Shown here: one piece after another, positions 52,936-61,852 of the stretch | How positions within the stretch are numbered: position 1 is the first letter of the stretch | Layout: every line of letters starts with the position of its first letter | Assembly (NCBI GenBank): GCA_050299835.1 | Contig: JBNKWP010000005.1 | Coordinates: forward strand, 1-64,000 | Direction of reading: 5' to 3' | Origin: JAJDOD01 sp050299835 | Lineage (GTDB): Bacteria; Pseudomonadota; Alphaproteobacteria; Rhodobacterales; Rhodobacteraceae | Length of the DNA: 64,000 nt | Translations under genes and position numbers: made by a program | Notes under the pieces: model-generated | Told to the model about the DNA's origin: nothing | The model's input: only the letters and a program-made list of their open reading frames with translations | Database searches by the model: none

Positions 52936-53349
52936 CTAGCGGATCACATGCACCGAGCAAGGCGCGTGACGGACAACCCGCGCCGCCGTCGAGCCGAGGA
53001 AATAGTCCACGAACTCGGGCCGGTGCGACGCGATAACGATACAATCGACCCCATGCTGCTCGGCATAGGCGTTGATTTCGGTCGCCGGATGGCCGTGCAT
53101 CACATGCGCCTCGATGTCATCGGCATCGCCGACAATGCGCTGCAACTCCTGAAGAACCTGGTCTGCCGCGCGAACCTGCAACTCCGGCAGGGTTCCGGCC
53201 ATGGCAAAATAACCGGGAACCGGTTCGATCACCGTCAGAGCGATGATCTTGGCAGTCTCGTCGGCCTTCAGCGCCCGCGCCATGTCGAGGGACTGTGCGT
53301 GCCGGGCGGTCTGGCCGGGGTCGATGGGCACCAGAATCGTCTTGTACAT
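52936..53349 (-). CDS. Universal stress protein
   Basis: A UspA-family protein of 137 residues with one Usp domain. It begins MYKTILVPIDPGQTARHAQSLD, and ends with CIVIASHRPEFVDYFLGSTAARVVRHAPCSVHVIR, in which the nucleotide-binding G-x2-G-x9-G-S/T pattern is only partly kept. An FNR-type box lies 54 bp upstream, so expression under low oxygen is likely. Confidence 0.93.
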   Translation of the reverse strand: MYKTILVPIDPGQTARHAQSLDMARALKADETAKIIALTVIEPVPGYFAMAGTLPELQVRAADQVLQELQRIVGDADDIEAHVMHGHPATEINAYAEQHGVDCIVIASHRPEFVDYFLGSTAARVVRHAPCSVHVIR

Positions 53350-53402
53350 CTCGCAACTCCTTTCGCTTGCGCCGATGCTAGCGCCGGGAAGAGCGATCTG
53401 CC

Positions 53403-53416
53403 CTGATCCACATCAA
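53403..53416 (-). promoter_or_regulatory. FNR/FnrL-type box upstream of the universal stress gene
   Basis: The minus-strand sequence TTGATGTGGATCAG matches TTGAT-N4-ATCAA at nine of ten positions. It lies 54 bp before the start of the universal stress gene, a usual place for activation by FnrL in Rhodobacterales. The rest of 53350-53616 contains a 7-bp hairpin (53448-53468) and no gene. Confidence 0.7.
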
Positions 53417-53616
53417 AGGGCAAATCCAGGTGCCGCATGGAAAACGAACCGCCGGTTTCATCGGCGGTCCGTCGATCACTCTCTGGTCCTTGAAGCCCCG
53501 CCGCCATCCCGGAGGGTTGGATGCTACGCTCCCGATCCGGCCCAAAGGTGGAAAGCCGCTGCTTGATCTCCCCCGTTCGGTCGCGAAACATCCACCCGCA
53601 GTGCCAATTTCCTAAC

Positions 53617-53659
53617 CGAATCCCGTCAGGGTAAAGGGTGGTAGGGAGGGGGAAGGCGG
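53617..53659. repeat. 43-bp element, copy 1
   Basis: CGAATCCC, then 11 variable bases, then GGGTGGTAGGGAGG and GGGAAGGCGG. The same layout with the same spacing is found at 56180-56222. This copy lies 28 bp beyond the stop of the beta-helix gene. It is followed by GTTAACAAAGGGTTAC, which resembles a CtrA-type double half site. Confidence 0.65.
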
Positions 53660-53686
53660 ACTGGTTAACAAAGGGTTACCACCCCG

Positions 53687-55975
53687 TCACACCGGACGGT
53701 CCACTCGCGCCGTCACATGGACCCGCCCCTTCACCGGCTCTGGCCAGCTCAGCGTGATCTCGTTCTGCCCCGCCCCGGTCTCCGTCGTGACATAGGGCAG
53801 CGCGAAGTTCGCCGCCGACGCAGCATTGGTGATCGCGCCCTCGGTGACGATCCCGGTCACTTCCCGCGCCTTGCCGCCAAAGGGCAGCCAGGCCCCCACA
53901 TCCACCTGCCAGTCCGCCGCCTCGCTCGCCTGATCGAACTCGACCGTGACCGGGTTCTGCGTCACCTGCCCGATCCCGTTGAACGTGTTGCCATCGAACA
54001 CGACGTTGCGCACCGAGCCGTAGACGAGATCGGCAATGGAGGTGTCCACCTTCTCAACCCGGTCCGTCGTCCCGTTCAGCGACTTGAACGTGTTCCCCGT
54101 CACGCTGAATCCGTGCAGGAAATGCCCCGTCCCATGCGGCTTGAGGACGATCCAGGAAAACCACGGCGCGGCGTCGTTGACGGTGAAGATGTTGCCCGTC
54201 AGCGTCAGCCCCCCGAAGGAATATTCCGACGAGAAATCGGGCGCCGCGTCGTGTTCGTTGGTCCACTCGATGAAGGAATTGTCGATATAGTTCCCCGTCA
54301 CCACCGATTTCACATTCGGCTCGGTGAAGACCAGACCGGCCACGCGCGGCCCGTCGGTCACATTGTCACCCTGGAACCAGTGATTGCCGACGATCAGATG
54401 CCCGTTGCCGTTCAGAACCATGGTGGTGCCGAAGCGCTGGAACCGGTTGTCACGGATCTTGGCGTCGTTGGCATTGACGTTCAGCGCCAGCGACACCCGC
54501 GCGGTCGCCGCCAAGGATTGTTCGTCAGAGACGAAGTGACACCGGTCGATCTGCAGGTCCTGACACCCGGTGCCGAAGCTCGTCACACCGCGGTCCTTCG
54601 GCTTTGTGACAAAGCTGTCCTTCAGATGGAACGTCTCGCCGGTCGGTGCGAGCAGAATGCCCGAGGCCTCTCCCTGGCAGTGGACCTCAACATCGGTCAG
54701 CGTGAATTTCGACAGCTTGTCGAAACCGCTGAAATCCAGCACGTAGCGGAACCGCTTGAACGTATAGGTCTGGCTTCCCGGCGGCCCGTAAAGCGGCTGG
54801 CTGAGGGTGATGGTCGCAGCGCCGACGTTTTTGTCAGTCACATAGACCTCGCGGCCGACGCCCGTCGCCTCGACCAGTGAGCCGATTTCGATATTGGCGA
54901 TATTGGAGACGTTGGTCAGCAGCAACGGCGTGCCTGCGCTGTAGCTCGCGGCCCCGGTCTGCACGCCCGTGTCCCAGGCCGCCCCCGGCACCACGTTGAA
55001 CTGCCCGTTGCGGATCACGCGGCGGATCTCGTAACTCGTCTGGCCCGAGGCAGCCGCCATGTCGATGGGCGCCGAGACTTCCACCCGACGCCCGCCCAGA
55101 TCGAAGCTCTCGTGGTCGGAAAACACCATCAGCGCCTGCAAACCCTTGCGGAAGCCCAGCACTTCGTCCCCGAAGGCCGCCGCATAGGTCGGCAGATCGA
55201 AGTTGCGCCTCAGGATCAGGTTGCGGTCGTCTGGCATCGTGACCGTGCCGGAGAACCGCGCCGGATATTCGAAGGTCACGCTGTCATCCAGCTGATAGAC
55301 CCCTTCCGGCACGAGAATGCCACGCCCGGCGGCCGCCGCATTCGCGGCAAGAAAGGCGCCGGTATTGTCCGTCACGCCGTCACCGATGGCGCCGTAATCG
55401 CGCACATCGACCCAGTCCATCATCGTCCGGTGGAAAACGGAGGTCACATCCTCGATCTCGATATCGTCGACGCGAACGATCCCGCCCGTCGGCCCCGTCA
55501 GATCCAGCCCGAAATGCCCGTAGATCGCGGGCGCGCCCCAGATGAAATCCACGCCGGTGCGCGGTCCGGAGCCGACGATGGCCGAAACCTCGACCACCTC
55601 GCCATAGGCGGTCAAGGTCGTGCTCGCGCCGGTCTCGACCAGCCCGGTCACATGAGCGCCGCCCGACTGTCCGGCCCAGCCCGCAATCCTGACAGAGGGC
55701 AGTGGTCCCGAGATTGCCTTCACGCGGGCCTTCACCCGCAGGTAACAGCCCGGCAGGATCGGCGTTTCGCCGGTGTAGCGGATTTTCTGAATGGAATCCG
55801 TCTTCAAAAGCTCGAACGCGCCACCGAAATCGGGATCGCCCGGCACCACCGCCGCCGATCCGATCGTGTCGTAGGTGACGCCGCCGGGCGTGCCGTCCTC
55901 GCTCGACCAGACCGCCAGACCGTCCGCAAACGCGGGCGGCATCAGCACCAGACCGTCGGTGATTGCCTTGTTCAT
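53687..55975 (-). CDS. Pectate lyase-like beta-helix protein, possible GTA head spike
   Basis: A protein of 762 residues. Residues 1-185 are a jelly-roll-like N-terminal part (MNKAITDGLVLMPPAFADGL); from about 190 there is a Pectate_lyase_3 signature (WVDVRDYGAIGDGVTDNTGAFLAA) followed by many beta-helix turns with NxFxxxG-type steps; the last 100 residues look like a sugar-binding tail. There is no signal peptide, unlike secreted pectate lyases. Such proteins are common in roseobacters. R. capsulatus GTA particles have head-spike proteins encoded outside the main cluster, and this protein could be of that type; this is inference. The start at 55975 follows AAAGGG. Confidence 0.75.
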   Translation of the reverse strand: MNKAITDGLVLMPPAFADGLAVWSSEDGTPGGVTYDTIGSAAVVPGDPDFGGAFELLKTDSIQKIRYTGETPILPGCYLRVKARVKAISGPLPSVRIAGWAGQSGGAHVTGLVETGASTTLTAYGEVVEVSAIVGSGPRTGVDFIWGAPAIYGHFGLDLTGPTGGIVRVDDIEIEDVTSVFHRTMMDWVDVRDYGAIGDGVTDNTGAFLAANAAAAGRGILVPEGVYQLDDSVTFEYPARFSGTVTMPDDRNLILRRNFDLPTYAAAFGDEVLGFRKGLQALMVFSDHESFDLGGRRVEVSAPIDMAAASGQTSYEIRRVIRNGQFNVVPGAAWDTGVQTGAASYSAGTPLLLTNVSNIANIEIGSLVEATGVGREVYVTDKNVGAATITLSQPLYGPPGSQTYTFKRFRYVLDFSGFDKLSKFTLTDVEVHCQGEASGILLAPTGETFHLKDSFVTKPKDRGVTSFGTGCQDLQIDRCHFVSDEQSLAATARVSLALNVNANDAKIRDNRFQRFGTTMVLNGNGHLIVGNHWFQGDNVTDGPRVAGLVFTEPNVKSVVTGNYIDNSFIEWTNEHDAAPDFSSEYSFGGLTLTGNIFTVNDAAPWFSWIVLKPHGTGHFLHGFSVTGNTFKSLNGTTDRVEKVDTSIADLVYGSVRNVVFDGNTFNGIGQVTQNPVTVEFDQASEAADWQVDVGAWLPFGGKAREVTGIVTEGAITNAASAANFALPYVTTETGAGQNEITLSWPEPVKGRVHVTARVDRPV

Positions 55976-56025
55976 CGCTGACCCTTTCCTCACATCGAGT
56001 TCGGGGCGTGACGCTAGGGGGAAGG

Positions 56026-56033
56026 GGTTAACC
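56026..56033. promoter_or_regulatory. Possible CtrA half site upstream of the beta-helix gene
   Basis: GGTTAACC is found 51 bp before the start of the beta-helix gene. CtrA of alphaproteobacteria binds TTAA-N7-TTAA and the TTAACC(AT) half site, and controls GTA genes in Rhodobacter. A single half site is weak evidence. Confidence 0.3.
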
Positions 56034-56179
56034 GGCGCTCATGCATGCGTTCGGTGGGACGCGATGAGATCGCAACGGAAGATGAACACGGCTAGCATTC
56101 CCGGCACTTCACGCCCCAAACATGTGCAAGGGCGAAGAAAATACGCCGAGAACTCCGACCTCATTCACAATCCATTCAG

Positions 56180-56222
56180 CGAATCCCCCAAGGATATCGG
56201 GTGGTAGGGAGGGGGAAAGCGG
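56180..56222. repeat. 43-bp element, copy 2
   Basis: CGAATCCC, 11 variable bases, then GGGTGGTAGGGAGG and GGGAAAGCGG, matching copy 1 at 53617-53659 with the same total length. It lies 30 bp beyond the stop of the DUF4864 gene, the same place relative to a minus-strand stop codon as copy 1. Confidence 0.65.
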
Positions 56223-56252
56223 GGCCGACGTTAAGAAATGCAAACCAAACGT

Positions 56253-56675
56253 TCAGGCGCTCAGATCAGGAGCTTCCAGAATCCGCACCCCGTTGATCCG
56301 CCACCCGTCACCGGTCTGGATCATCTCGTATTCCAGCAGATGCACGCCGCCGACCCGGTCGCGGATCAGCACCTTCTGCCGCAATGCGCCGTCGATCTCC
56401 CGCAACTCAAGGTACTGCACATCCCCCGGTCGCCAGACCATCGGATAGCCTTGGCGCACCATCCGACCGAAATTCTCCGAATTGCCGAACATGCCCTGGA
56501 TCATCGGCGAGGCATAGGTAAACGCCTCCCCGAAATCATCCGCCAGAAACGCTTTGATCTGCGCCCCGATGGTCGCCTCGATCTCCGGCTCGGGCGGCAA
56601 TTCGGTCTGGGCGAAGGCGCTTCCAAACCAGAAAACTCCGGCCAGAACCGCAAGGAAAGTTCGAACGTATCGCAT
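56253..56675 (-). CDS. Secreted DUF4864 protein
   Basis: A protein of 140 residues with a signal peptide (MRYVRTFLAVLAGVFWFGSAFA). The mature domain is of the DUF4864 type (SnoaL-like alpha/beta fold): IEATIGAQIKAFLADDFGEAFTYASPMIQGMF, then RQKVLIRDRVGGVHLLEYEM and GWRINGVRIL at the end. The function is not known. The start at ATG 56675 has AGGAGG 6-7 nt upstream, better than the ATG at 56702. Confidence 0.85.
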   Translation of the reverse strand: MRYVRTFLAVLAGVFWFGSAFAQTELPPEPEIEATIGAQIKAFLADDFGEAFTYASPMIQGMFGNSENFGRMVRQGYPMVWRPGDVQYLELREIDGALRQKVLIRDRVGGVHLLEYEMIQTGDGWRINGVRILEAPDLSA

Positions 56676-56731
56676 GGCGCACCTCCTCTTTCCCGAAGAC
56701 ACGTAGCCTGTCAGACAAAAGTTTCGAGGCG

Positions 56732-58309
56732 TCAGCCCAGCTCGCCCGCCAGACCCTTGTCAATCAGCGCGATGGTTTCTTCCACGCCGTAAAGCGCGAT
56801 GAACCCGCCAAAGCGCGGCCCCTGGCTTGCGCCCAGAAGCACCTCGTAAAGCGCCTTGAACCAGTCACGGAGTGGCTCGAACCCGTGCTCCTTGCCGACG
56901 GCGAAAACCATCGACTGCAATTCCTCGGCGTCGAGTCCACCCTCCCAGGCTTCAAGTCGCGCCTTCAAATCCTCCAGCGCCGCACGTTCGCGATCATCCG
57001 GTGCCCGGAACTGCCGCGTCGGCGCCACGAAATCCTTGAAATAGCGCACGGCAAAGCCCGCCGCCTCATCCAGATCGGGATGGGTTTCCGGCGTGGCCTC
57101 CGGCGCATAGCGCCGCATGAAGCCCCAAAGCGCCTCCTTGTCCTCGGCCCCGCTCACGCTGGCGAGGTTCAGAAGCATCGCAAACGGCACCACCATGTTC
57201 GACTCAGGCACATCGCCCGAATGGATATGGAACACAGGGTTCGCCGCCTTGCCCGCCTCATCCTGACCGGGATAGGCGCGCAACTGCTGGTGATACTCGT
57301 CCACCGCGCGCGGGATCACGTCGAAGAACAGCCGCTTCGCCGTCTTCGGCTTCTGATACATGAAATAGGACAGAGACTCGGTCGAAGCATAGCTCAGCCA
57401 CTCGTCAATGCTGATCCCGTTGCCCGAGGACTTCGAAATCTTCTGCCCCTTGTCGTCAAGGAAAAGCTCATAGCTGAAATGCTCCGGCGGCCGCGCCCCC
57501 AGCGTCCGGCAGATCGCGTCATAGATCTTCTCGTTGGTGGCATGTTCCTTGCCATACATCTCGAAATCGACGCCGAGTGCCGCCCAGCGCGCGCCGAAAT
57601 CCGGCTTCCACTGCAGCTTCACGCGCCCGCCGGTCACCGGCAGCGTCCATTCCCGACCATCCTCATCGTCGAAAGTGATCTCGCCCTTGGCCGCGTCCAC
57701 ATGCTTCATCGGCACGTAAAGCACACGCCCCGTCTCGGGGTGCAGCGGCAGGAAGATCGAATAGGTCTCCGCCCGCTCTTCTCGCAGCGATTTCAACATG
57801 ATGGCCATCAGGTCATCGTATCTCTCGGCACAACGCAGCAGGATCTCGTCGAACTGGCCGGAGGCATAGAACGTCCGCGCGGAATAGAACTCGTACTCGA
57901 ACCCGAACGTGTCCAAGAACCGCTTCAGCATCTCGTTGTTATGGTCGCCAAAACTCTCATGCGTCCCGAACGGGTCCGGCACGCTGGTCAGCGGCATCTG
58001 CAGATACTCCGCCAGCTTCTCCTGGTTCGGCACGTTCCCCGGCACTTTCCGCATCCCGTCCAGATCGTCCGAAAAGCAGATCAGTTTGGTCGGAATGTCC
58101 GAAATCACCTCGAACGCGCGACGGATCATCGTCGTCCGCAGAACCTCGCCAAAGGTCCCGATATGCGGCAACCCGCTCGGCCCATAGCCCGTCTCGAACA
58201 GCACGTAACCCTTTTCGGGCGGCGCCTTTTCATACCGTTTCAACAACCGCCGCGCCTCTTCGAAAGGCCAGGCCTTTGAATTCATCGCAGCATCGCGCAT
58301 CGCGGTCAT
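56732..58309 (-). CDS. lysK: Lysyl-tRNA synthetase, class I
   Basis: Charges tRNA-Lys. This is the class I enzyme found in archaea, spirochaetes and alphaproteobacteria, unrelated to the class II LysS of most bacteria. The product has 525 residues. The class I signatures are HIGT (49-52) in GYGPSGLPHIGTFGEVLRT and KISKS (290-294) in DDKGQKISKSSGNG. The C-terminal alpha-helical part (from about 360) is the anticodon-binding cage. ATG at 58300 and 58285 are possible later starts. Confidence 0.96.
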   Translation of the reverse strand: MTAMRDAAMNSKAWPFEEARRLLKRYEKAPPEKGYVLFETGYGPSGLPHIGTFGEVLRTTMIRRAFEVISDIPTKLICFSDDLDGMRKVPGNVPNQEKLAEYLQMPLTSVPDPFGTHESFGDHNNEMLKRFLDTFGFEYEFYSARTFYASGQFDEILLRCAERYDDLMAIMLKSLREERAETYSIFLPLHPETGRVLYVPMKHVDAAKGEITFDDEDGREWTLPVTGGRVKLQWKPDFGARWAALGVDFEMYGKEHATNEKIYDAICRTLGARPPEHFSYELFLDDKGQKISKSSGNGISIDEWLSYASTESLSYFMYQKPKTAKRLFFDVIPRAVDEYHQQLRAYPGQDEAGKAANPVFHIHSGDVPESNMVVPFAMLLNLASVSGAEDKEALWGFMRRYAPEATPETHPDLDEAAGFAVRYFKDFVAPTRQFRAPDDRERAALEDLKARLEAWEGGLDAEELQSMVFAVGKEHGFEPLRDWFKALYEVLLGASQGPRFGGFIALYGVEETIALIDKGLAGELG

Positions 58310-58404
58310 CTTACAGTTCCCTTCAAAACAGACACGGTGTCCTATTGCGACGCAGCATTCCCGTCAATAAGTTCCGCCTGACCCAGGACCAAAGGAGCGC
58401 GCCC

Positions 58405-58827
58405 GTGCCACCCACCACAGAAGAATGGACCCCCGAGGACGCACTGGTCGCGGTGATGATCGCGGTGTCGGCCTCCGACGAAAACATGCGCACATCGGAA
58501 TTGCTCTCTATCGAGCGTATGGTGAACCACCTGCCCGCCTTCCGCGATTACAAGATGACACGCGTGACCGAGGTCTCAAATACCGTCTTCGACATGCTGG
58601 CCGAGGAAGAGGGGCTCGACATCCTCTGGAACTCGGTCAAAACCGCCCTGCCAGAGCGGCTTTTCGACACCGCATATGCCCTTGGCTGCGACGTAGCCGC
58701 CGCCGATCTGCGGGCGGGCGAACGCGAACTCAGGTTTCTCGAAGAAATGCGCTATGAACTGAACATCGACAGCCTTCTCGCCGCCGCAATCGAAGCCGCC
58801 GCCCGCGCCCGCCACCGCACGCTGTGA
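58405..58827 (+). CDS. TerB-like tellurite resistance family protein
   Basis: An acidic all-helical protein of 140 residues with a TerB-like fold. It has DALVAVMIAVSASDENMRTSELLSIERMV near the start, where the DENM acidic turn is typical of TerB, and AADLRAGERELRFLEEMRYELNID as the second acidic turn. The function is uncertain; TerB domains bind metals and sit in stress systems. The start is GTG 58405 with AAGGAG 8 nt upstream; no ATG is available. Confidence 0.85.
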   Translation: MPPTTEEWTPEDALVAVMIAVSASDENMRTSELLSIERMVNHLPAFRDYKMTRVTEVSNTVFDMLAEEEGLDILWNSVKTALPERLFDTAYALGCDVAAADLRAGERELRFLEEMRYELNIDSLLAAAIEAAARARHRTL

Positions 58828-58915
58828 AGGGGTCTTCGCCCCCGGAATGCCCCCTGTCCTCCCTGATTTCGCCCATTTCTTTGACAAGAACTGAACGGAC
58901 CAGGGGAGATTCGAT

Positions 58916-59554
58916 ATGGCAGAGACTTACCGCACCGGCAAAACCGAAATTCTGGATCACCATTCCGAATGGGGTCTGACGGTGTCCGAAAGATCCGCCC
59001 GAAAGGGTTTCGGCAAGCGGATCATGGTAATTGGCGCCTATGCGCTTTTCGGCGCGGCGGCGATCCTCGCCATGCCCTTGATAGCGGGTGCATTGTTCTT
59101 CCCGAACTCCGACGGCATGCTGCTTGAATTCTCCGTCGTCGCGATCATCCTGTTCGGGGCCATGGCGATCAAGTTCAAGGCCGACGACACGCAACGCAAT
59201 GCCGTTCAGGTCGATTACCGCGCCGCCGAACTGCGCCTCGGGTACGAGAAGAAGGATGGCACCTTCATCCGCAACCGGGTCTTCTCCTTCCGCGAGATCG
59301 ACAGCGTCGAAGTCCAGAAGGACGACGAAGGTCAGCCGCAGCTTTGCCTCGTGACCGATGGCAACTATGTTTCGATCAGCTTCAACGGCTCGTCGGAAAC
59401 CGAGGTGCGAGGACTCGCAGGCCAGATCGCGGCAGCCCGCGAAAGCGCACTCCGCGCCCCGATCCGCTCACGCGTGCAAAGCAAGATCCACGGCCTGGAA
59501 GCCAGCTTCAACGAAGTGAAATCCCGCGTCCGCTCGACCATCGCTCACGCGTAA
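58916..59554 (+). CDS. Two-helix membrane protein, unknown
   Basis: A protein of 212 residues. Two membrane helices are at about 37-58 and 68-86; the rest is a cytoplasmic PH-like beta domain (AVQVDYRAAELRLGYEKKDGTFIRN, then SVEVQKDDEGQPQLCLV), followed by a basic, helical tail. I do not know the family. A ribosome site GGGGAG lies 8 nt upstream of the ATG. Its end overlaps the convergent dacB gene by 10 bp. Confidence 0.75.
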   Translation: MAETYRTGKTEILDHHSEWGLTVSERSARKGFGKRIMVIGAYALFGAAAILAMPLIAGALFFPNSDGMLLEFSVVAIILFGAMAIKFKADDTQRNAVQVDYRAAELRLGYEKKDGTFIRNRVFSFREIDSVEVQKDDEGQPQLCLVTDGNYVSISFNGSSETEVRGLAGQIAAARESALRAPIRSRVQSKIHGLEASFNEVKSRVRSTIAHA

Positions 59555-61023
59555 CGCGCGGCCCAGTCCCGGATCAGTTTCTTCTGCAAGACCCTCGACC
59601 GCCCTGCCCAGTTCCGGGTTCCGGGCGGTCTTTCACGTTGATCGAGCGGAATGGCGTCGCGTCGTGCCACATCCGCGGTGAGGATCGCGAAGGTCAGCGA
59701 CCGCTTGGGCGTGGCGACATAGCCCGCCAGCGCACTCACGAAATTCAGCGTCCCGGTCTTGGCCAGCGTCACCACATCCTTCGGCGCGGGTGACGATTTG
59801 CCAACCGACAGGTTCACCGGCTTCATCAGCTTCCGCACGGCGGTGTTCTTCGACAACACGGTCACCATGTCTTCTGCGGCAATGGCGCTGTCATAGTTCA
59901 GTCCGGAATGATCGTGCAGCGTGACGTGGCTGGCTCCGCGCGCGCTGGCATAACCCGCCATCCGCTGCGCCGAGCCTTCCAGCGACGTAACCGGCCCGGC
60001 CATCGCACTCGCCGTCAAACCCACGACCTCCGCCGTCAGGTTGGTCGAGTACTTCATCATGTCATGCAGGATCGGTTCCAGCGGATCGCTCTCGATCTCC
60101 GCCACGACGCTGCCCACCGGCTCGGTCGTCATGAATTCCGCCGGTTTCAGCACGATCCCGTTCGACCGCGCTAGCGTCCGGAACACATCTGCCGCATAGA
60201 TTGCGGGAAAACGCACCGGCAACCAGCGTGCGCCTTCCTTGCCCAGGGCACGACGCGCGACCGACCAGTTGTCCCGCGCCTCGCTCGACCAGTGGTCGAA
60301 GATGGGCGCTTTGCGATCCACGATCGACATCGACGCCACGCTGGTCGCAGGCCGGAACTTCGTCGCCCGCGCCTGCATGGTCACGTCGTAATCGTCCTGG
60401 TTCTTCTTCCATTCGAAATGGACGCGGTTGAAGTTCAGGTTCAGCCCGCCATAGGCGGGGTTATAGGCCACATGCTCCGGCTGGCCGCCGTCGATCCGGT
60501 CAGCCCCCGGCAGCGCCCCGGCATAGACCCGGAACGCGCCTGTTACCTCAGTCACGCCCGCTTCCCTAAGCGCCACCGCCAGGACCGCCAGCCGGTCGGT
60601 GTCCAGCGTCGGGTCGCCGCCACCCGCAAGGATAAGGTCGCCCTCGACCTTGCCCGCGCGGACAGGCCCCGTGGCCAGCACCCGCGTGCGGAACCGGTAT
60701 TCCGGCCCCAGCCGGTCGAGCCCGTAAAGCGTGGTCAGGGATTTCAGCGTCGAGGCCGGCGGCAGGGCCATTGCCCCCAGCCGTGCCTCCAGTATCTCGC
60801 CCGTCTTCGTATCGGCCACGGCATAGCCGACGCTGCCGCCCAGATTGGCTTTCCGGATCAGCTCTTCGGCCTGGGAGATTAGCTTCTTCGGCACAGCCGC
60901 AACCGGCGTTCCGCCACGCGGAATAGGCCGTATGCTGGTGTCCGGCGCACGGGCAAACCCCATGCTCCCCGCGCTCGCGACAAGTCCCCCCAAGACCACG
61001 CGCCGTGTCAGACTGCTCGTCAT
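59545..61023 (-). CDS. dacB: D-alanyl-D-alanine carboxypeptidase/endopeptidase (PBP4 type)
   Basis: A class C penicillin-binding protein that trims peptide cross-links in the cell wall, 492 residues. The N-terminus looks like a twin-arginine signal (SLTRRVVLGGLVASAGSMGFARA). The active-site motifs are SxxK at Ser91-Lys94 (PPASTLKSL), SxN in HDHSGLNYDS and KTG in AKTGTLNFVSALAGYV. The large insert domain typical of PBP4 lies between the first two motifs. It lies 75 bp downstream of nadD on the same strand. Confidence 0.94.
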   Translation of the reverse strand: MTSSLTRRVVLGGLVASAGSMGFARAPDTSIRPIPRGGTPVAAVPKKLISQAEELIRKANLGGSVGYAVADTKTGEILEARLGAMALPPASTLKSLTTLYGLDRLGPEYRFRTRVLATGPVRAGKVEGDLILAGGGDPTLDTDRLAVLAVALREAGVTEVTGAFRVYAGALPGADRIDGGQPEHVAYNPAYGGLNLNFNRVHFEWKKNQDDYDVTMQARATKFRPATSVASMSIVDRKAPIFDHWSSEARDNWSVARRALGKEGARWLPVRFPAIYAADVFRTLARSNGIVLKPAEFMTTEPVGSVVAEIESDPLEPILHDMMKYSTNLTAEVVGLTASAMAGPVTSLEGSAQRMAGYASARGASHVTLHDHSGLNYDSAIAAEDMVTVLSKNTAVRKLMKPVNLSVGKSSPAPKDVVTLAKTGTLNFVSALAGYVATPKRSLTFAILTADVARRDAIPLDQRERPPGTRNWAGRSRVLQKKLIRDWAARYA

Positions 61024-61098
61024 GCCGCCTCTTATCAGGTGCTTCGGTTAAACAGACAAGAACACAAATGTGGCGGTTTCAAGATTGTGACCGGCGCG

Positions 61099-61704
61099 TC
61101 ACCCCGAGTGCCAGTCGCCCCGTGCGCGGATGCTGGTCGATGACACATCGGTCATCGGCACGTTGACGAACACCCAGGCCGGCGGCGCCGCGTTCCTGAT
61201 CTGCATCGCCTCCCGCGACCTCAGTTTGTAACGCCGGAACACCTGTGCCGCCGGGCTGAGCCGCGCCGAGATCCGCTGCCCCGGTCGCGCCATCACCGCA
61301 ATCGGAACCAGCGCCATGATCTCCCGCCAGTTGTCCCACCGATGGAAGCTCGCCAGGTTGTCCGCCCCCATAAGCCAGACGAATTTCACGCCGGGATAAC
61401 GCGCAATGATCTGGGTCAGCGTTGCGTGCGTGAACCGCGTGCCCAACCGCGCCTCAAGGTCGGTCACATGCACCCTCGGATCCTGCATGACCGCCTTTGC
61501 CCGCGCCATCCGCTCCGCCAGCGGCGCGGGCCCACGCTCCTTCAGGGGATTGCCGGGACTGACCAGCCACCACACCTCGTCCAGCGCGAACCGCTTCAGA
61601 GCTTCCCGCGTGATATGCACATGCCCCTCATGGGCCGGATCGAACGATCCGCCGAGAAGCCCGACGCACATGCCCGGTTTGGCAGGAGGAAATCCAAAAC
61701 GCAT
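61099..61704 (-). CDS. nadD: Nicotinate-nucleotide adenylyltransferase
   Basis: Converts nicotinate mononucleotide to deamido-NAD with ATP, in NAD synthesis. The product has 201 residues. The nucleotidyltransferase motif GLLGGSFDPAHEGHVHI is at about 14-30 and the second motif is SSTSIRARGDW near the end. The start at ATG 61704 is favoured because the family begins shortly before the GGSFDP motif; the open frame runs 120 bp further upstream over non-coding sequence. It precedes dacB. Confidence 0.94.
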   Translation of the reverse strand: MRFGFPPAKPGMCVGLLGGSFDPAHEGHVHITREALKRFALDEVWWLVSPGNPLKERGPAPLAERMARAKAVMQDPRVHVTDLEARLGTRFTHATLTQIIARYPGVKFVWLMGADNLASFHRWDNWREIMALVPIAVMARPGQRISARLSPAAQVFRRYKLRSREAMQIRNAAPPAWVFVNVPMTDVSSTSIRARGDWHSG

Positions 61705-61852
61705 CGGGCAACGTGGTGTCCCGCCCCGCCCCGATTGTCCAGTTGTTATTGCCTGGAGCGTTTCCGGGTCAGTCGGAAACAGGCATTGCTCTACGCGTTC
61801 GCCGCGACGCGGTGAGGCAGCGAACAAGCGTTTCAGTCCGTCCCGGAAATGC

